Made by a program: the position numbers and the translations under genes. Below are positions 60,703 through 64,000 of a stretch of 64,000 bases of DNA, piece by piece (position 1 is the first letter of the stretch; each line of letters starts with the position of its first letter). The notes under the pieces are model-generated. The model ran no database searches. It saw only the letters and a program-made list of their open reading frames with translations, and had not been told where the DNA came from. The DNA lies in contig JAEUKK010000039.1 in the NCBI GenBank assembly GCA_016792625.1, forward strand, positions 1 through 64,000. The letters are read 5' to 3'. This DNA comes from Deltaproteobacteria bacterium. GTDB lineage: Bacteria > Myxococcota_A > UBA796 > UBA2385.

Positions 60703-63399
60703 ATGCCCGCCCGCCCACACCTGCGCACGCAGCGGTCTGGCGCCTCGCACCTGGGGGCCGTGGCCTTGGGGTGGCTGGGCTTCGGGGCGCTCGGCCTCGT
60801 CCTCCCCCGTCGGGCCGCCGCCCTGCCCGCTTGGTCCTGCCCAGCGGGCACGGTGCAGCGGGTCGACCTGCTGCCCGAGGGCGGCAGCCGCGAGTGGTGC
60901 GAGGGCGATGGCGCCCTCGGCGAAGGGCCGGTGCGCGAGCGGAGCGCCGACGGCGCGCTCCTCCTCGAGGGCCAGCAGCGGGCGGGGTCCCCGGTCGGGA
61001 GCTGGCGCCGCCCCGTGCCCGGCGGCCCGCCGCTGGTCGGCCCCATGGGCCCCGATGGCCCGACCGGCGTCTGGCGGGCGAAAGGGCCGGATGGTCGAGA
61101 GCTGCGGGTGGTCCACCACGGGCGGATCCAGCCCCTGCCCGGCCCGGCAGCCGAGCAGCCAGAGGGCTGGGCACGCCCCGAGCCGCTCCGGCCCGCGGCC
61201 GTCGCCGACGCGGGCCACCTCTGGCTGCTCTCCGCCGACCAGGCGCTGCGCGTGGACCCAGGCAGCGGGGCCGTGACGGCGCGTTTTGGGCTGGCCGAGC
61301 GCCTGCGCCCGGGGGCCATCACCACCGCCGAGGGCGATCTGGTCGGCGTGACCCAGAGCGGCGGCGTGCTCGTCCTGCGCGCTGATCGCAGCCTGCGGGC
61401 CCACAGCCCGCTCGGCTACACCCACGCCGCCCCGCTCGGCCCCGACCTCGACCCCGCCGCCGTTCTGGTGCGCGACGGCGCCGGCTACCTCGCGGTCATC
61501 GACCCCGAGACCGGGGCCCGGCGCTGGCGCAGCGCGCTGTCCACCGCCGCGCTCGCCCCCGCCGTGCGCGCCGAGGCGGGCCTGGCCCTGACCACCCGCG
61601 ACGCGCGCCTCTGGGCCTTGCGCCTCGCCGACGGCGGGGCCGCCTGGAGCCTGCGCCTCGCCGCGCCGGCCCACGCGCTGATTGACCTCGACGACGGCGA
61701 TCTGCTCGTGGTCGAGCAGGGCGGTTGGATGGAGCGGGTCGGCCTCGACGGTACGGCCCGTTGGCGCACCCGCGCTCCCCTCGGCGAGGGCACGCAGCTC
61801 GCCGTCGGCGGCGGGCAGCTCGCCATCTACAGCCCAAGCGCCCTGACCCTCGTCGACCTCGACGCCGGGGTGGTGGGGCCGCCGCGCGCGCCGCCCGCGG
61901 GCCGCCGCTGGGCCGCCGCGGCCGCCTCGGAGGTGGGCCTGCGGATCTGCCACCGCGGCCCCACCGCGGTCGCCTGCGCGCCCCTCCCCTCGCTCGACCA
62001 GCCGTGGACCGCGCCCCTGCGCCCCGGCGACGGCCTCGCCCTCCTCCCCGCCGGGCTGCTGGTGCTGCCGAGCGAAGGTGGCGTGCAGCACGTCGATGCC
62101 GCCATCGCTGCCCTGGCCCAGGGCCGGCCCGAAGAGGGCCTCAGCGTCGAGGCCAGCGGCGCCAGCCCGCTCGTCTGGTGGGCCAGCCCCCTGCGCGGCC
62201 CCCTCGGCGAGGCGCTGGACGGCGCCTTTGAGGGCGACTTGGCCGAGGCGGCGCTCCTCCGCTTGCGGCCTGACGACGGTGGTGCAGGCTGCGCGGACAC
62301 CGCCGGCGCCGCGCTCCTCCCCCCTCCTCCTCCGCCCGACCCGGCGCTCGTCCCCGAAGACGCCCTCGCCGCCGCGCTCCCCGAGGTCGAGCTCTGGCCG
62401 GCGCCCGGGGACGGCCCGCTGCGCCCCGCCGCGCCCTGGGAGGCCACCCTGCGCGCCGAGGAGTCCTGGCGGCGCTTCACCCTGCCCTGGTGGCCCACCC
62501 TCGAAAATGTCGTCCCTGACGACGGTGACGGCGCCCTCGCCGCCGCGCTGGACGCCGCGCTGCGCTGTACCGGCCCCGGCCTGCGGCTGCGCGGCACGCT
62601 GTTCCTGACCGATGGCTACGTCCGCCGCAGCTACCACGGCGCGATCAGCCTGCGCCCGGTGGAGGGGGCTGAGGGCGAGGGCTGCGCGCTCTGGACCACC
62701 CACGACGAGGTCGAGCTGGGGCTCTACTCCTCACCGACCGCGCCGGCGCGCATCGAAGGTGCGCTGGTCGCCGAAGGCCGGGGGCCCGAGGCCTGGGCCG
62801 AGCCCGACGAAGATCTGCTGCCTATCGGCGAGCTCGACGCCCCTTGGCGCATCGAGCTGCAGCTGCCCGGCGAGGGCGCGCCCCGCACCATCCAGGCGCC
62901 CGCCGGCTGGTGGGCCGGGGTGGACCCGCAAGACGTCCGGGGCCCGAGCTGGGTGCTGCGCGCCCCCGGCGTGCCCCTGTACAGCCCGGAAGACGGGGAC
63001 GCCGTGCTGCTGCGCCTGCCCATCGAGGGCATCGCCCCGGCCCAAGCAGAGGAGCCCGAGGGCGCGGCGACGGACGGCGAAGCCGACAGCGCGGCGGGCC
63101 CGCTCGGCCGGTGGGAGCTCTGGGCGTTCACGACGCCGGTCATGCCCACCAGCGCGCTGCTCTGGAGGAGGGAGGGCTGCGCCGCCGCGCCTGGGGCCAC
63201 CCCACCGCAGGCGCCCGTGGCGCAGGCCGCGCTGCCTGAGGCCGCCGGGCCAGGGCCCGAAGCGCAGACCGCCGAGGCCGCGATGGGCGAAGAGGCGCCG
63301 CCGGCCCGCACGCCCAGCCGCCGCGAGATCCGGGCGGCGAAGCGCGCCGACCCCGTGATCATGGTCGACGGCGTGCCCGTCGTGCCCGCCCCGCGCTGA
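60703..63399 (+). CDS. Secreted PQQ-propeller-like protein, 898 aa
   Basis: Signal peptide (hydrophobic at about residues 18-40, cleaved near RRAAALPAW). A Cys-containing N-terminal part with MORN-like repeats (GGSREWCEGDGALGEGPVRE, then VGSWRRP) follows. Residues 160-500 show repeated WD/PQQ-like blades (LWLLSADQALRVDPGSGAV, YLAVIDPETGARRWRSAL, LWALRLADGGAAWSLRL, TLVDLDAGVV). The C-terminal half (about 520-898) is unassigned, with Cys pairs, and ends in a basic tail. No PQQ dehydrogenase active-site motif was seen, so it is probably a binding or scaffold propeller. It begins 29 bases after the 96-aa gene. Confidence 0.75.
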   Translation: MPARPHLRTQRSGASHLGAVALGWLGFGALGLVLPRRAAALPAWSCPAGTVQRVDLLPEGGSREWCEGDGALGEGPVRERSADGALLLEGQQRAGSPVGSWRRPVPGGPPLVGPMGPDGPTGVWRAKGPDGRELRVVHHGRIQPLPGPAAEQPEGWARPEPLRPAAVADAGHLWLLSADQALRVDPGSGAVTARFGLAERLRPGAITTAEGDLVGVTQSGGVLVLRADRSLRAHSPLGYTHAAPLGPDLDPAAVLVRDGAGYLAVIDPETGARRWRSALSTAALAPAVRAEAGLALTTRDARLWALRLADGGAAWSLRLAAPAHALIDLDDGDLLVVEQGGWMERVGLDGTARWRTRAPLGEGTQLAVGGGQLAIYSPSALTLVDLDAGVVGPPRAPPAGRRWAAAAASEVGLRICHRGPTAVACAPLPSLDQPWTAPLRPGDGLALLPAGLLVLPSEGGVQHVDAAIAALAQGRPEEGLSVEASGASPLVWWASPLRGPLGEALDGAFEGDLAEAALLRLRPDDGGAGCADTAGAALLPPPPPPDPALVPEDALAAALPEVELWPAPGDGPLRPAAPWEATLRAEESWRRFTLPWWPTLENVVPDDGDGALAAALDAALRCTGPGLRLRGTLFLTDGYVRRSYHGAISLRPVEGAEGEGCALWTTHDEVELGLYSSPTAPARIEGALVAEGRGPEAWAEPDEDLLPIGELDAPWRIELQLPGEGAPRTIQAPAGWWAGVDPQDVRGPSWVLRAPGVPLYSPEDGDAVLLRLPIEGIAPAQAEEPEGAATDGEADSAAGPLGRWELWAFTTPVMPTSALLWRREGCAAAPGATPPQAPVAQAALPEAAGPGPEAQTAEAAMGEEAPPARTPSRREIRAAKRADPVIMVDGVPVVPAPR

Positions 63400-63408
63400 G
63401 CCGCGGCC

Positions 63409-64000
63409 TCAGAGCAGCGGCTGGCCGAGGTTCAGCGGGCCTTGCAGGGCGCCGGCGGCCCGCGGCGGCAGGCTCTTCATGAGCTGGTCGAAGGGGACCG
63501 AGCTCTCCATTCGCAGCACGGCCTGCTCCGCCTCGGCCCGCAAGCCCACCCGCAGGTCGACCGAAGCGCCCTCCTCCAGGCCCAGCAGCGCGCCGGGCAG
63601 CGCGCCGATGAGGGCGACGTGGTGCGCGGCAGCCCAGGCCTGCGCCTCGGCGCCCAACCAGGGCGCGCCCCCCGCGCTCCCGACCCCGAGCATGCTGTCG
63701 ACGCTGGTGCTGAACAGGAGCAGGCCGTCCGCCGCCCGCAGCGTGATCGCCTCTTTGCGCCGGACGAGGCTCACCCTCCAGGTCGAGCGGTCGATGCGGA
63801 TGGGCGCGGCGCCCCCTTGCTCGAGCAGCTCGTCGGACATGGCGCGCACCGCGGCGTTCAGCATGCGTCGGCTCCGCCACCGGGAGCCGCGCGCGCCGTC
63901 GGCCCCGGTGGGGATCGCGCCGATCATCTCCACCCCGCCCAGCGGACCTTTGCCGAAGCGCACGACCATGCCCGCGCCGGGGACCCGGTCGTCTCCGAGC
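63409..64000 (-). CDS. Hypothetical protein, N-terminal part missing (runs off the right edge)
   Basis: The frame is open to the end of the window, and upstream of the first internal ATG codons it still reads protein-like sequence (LGDDRVPGAG then MVVRFGKGPLGG), so the true start lies beyond 64000. The visible part (about 196 residues) has alternating strand/helix character and ends LGQPLL. Internal starts at 63969 and 63837 are possible but less likely. No family recognised. Convergent with the propeller gene. Confidence 0.6.
   Translation of the reverse strand, partial: LGDDRVPGAGMVVRFGKGPLGGVEMIGAIPTGADGARGSRWRSRRMLNAAVRAMSDELLEQGGAAPIRIDRSTWRVSLVRRKEAITLRAADGLLLFSTSVDSMLGVGSAGGAPWLGAEAQAWAAAHHVALIGALPGALLGLEEGASVDLRVGLRAEAEQAVLRMESSVPFDQLMKSLPPRAAGALQGPLNLGQPLL

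Noticed and set aside
1..64000. tRNA or rRNA genes
   Set aside because: No T-arm GGTTCGANTCC-type sequence with matching cloverleaf and no conserved rRNA segments were noticed; a covariance-model search would be needed to exclude them fully.

Overview
The window is very GC-rich and gene-dense. Almost every gene has strong G/C in third codon positions, GGAG-type ribosome binding sites are frequent, and GTG/TTG starts occur. There are many lipoproteins with clear lipoboxes, two probable outer-membrane barrel proteins, a succinylase-type DAP pathway (dapC, dapD), a FliA-type sigma factor, a PilZ protein and a chemoreceptor-like protein. This points to a Gram-negative, high-GC bacterium of the Myxococcota/deltaproteobacterial kind. 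That placement is inference; no rRNA or tRNA gene was seen.

Layout. 0-4 kb: a 43-bp tandem array, a hypothetical gene, and a tandemly duplicated two-gene lipoprotein cassette. 4.2-8.8 kb, all minus: a PhoX-like phosphatase, then a tight VKOR-DsbA fusion / OmpA-like / TlpA-like cluster for envelope thiol chemistry. 9.1-17.6 kb: an XRE regulator and a lower-GC defence-type operon with a UvrD-family helicase-nuclease, a type III-like DNA methyltransferase (Mod) and a restriction helicase-nuclease (Res). 18.9-22.0 kb: two overlapping AAA+ ATPase genes, the second with a C-terminal PD-(D/E)XK nuclease. Near-identical GC-rich intergenic elements in direct orientation bracket both blocks: element B at about 8.98 and 18.39 kb, element A at about 18.57 and 22.06 kb.

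22.4-38 kb is mostly core and envelope: an acidic lipoprotein, a soluble PAS-MCP protein, mltG, dapC-dapD, a GT39-like membrane protein, rhomboid protease, dtd, a PilZ protein, two barrel proteins, a methyltransferase and a sigma factor.

38.5-52.8 kb is a large minus-strand operon: WGR protein, a 1609-aa protein of unknown function, MoxR ATPase, a 1214-aa DUF5682-like/vWA fusion, and a protein with two SWIM zinc fingers. A lipoprotein with a long DGT/DGA repeat follows. A perfect 10-bp inverted repeat lies in the divergent promoter region. MoxR, vWA, SWIM and DUF5682-type proteins are known to associate in other bacteria. This version, with a WGR opener and the 1609-aa partner, is the strongest candidate here for a poorly described system.

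53-64 kb: an RND/MMPL exporter, NAD kinase, a DapF-family protein with both catalytic cysteines replaced by serine, two adjacent B12-type radical SAM proteins, a small protein, an 898-aa PQQ-propeller-like protein, and the start-truncated end of another gene at the right edge.
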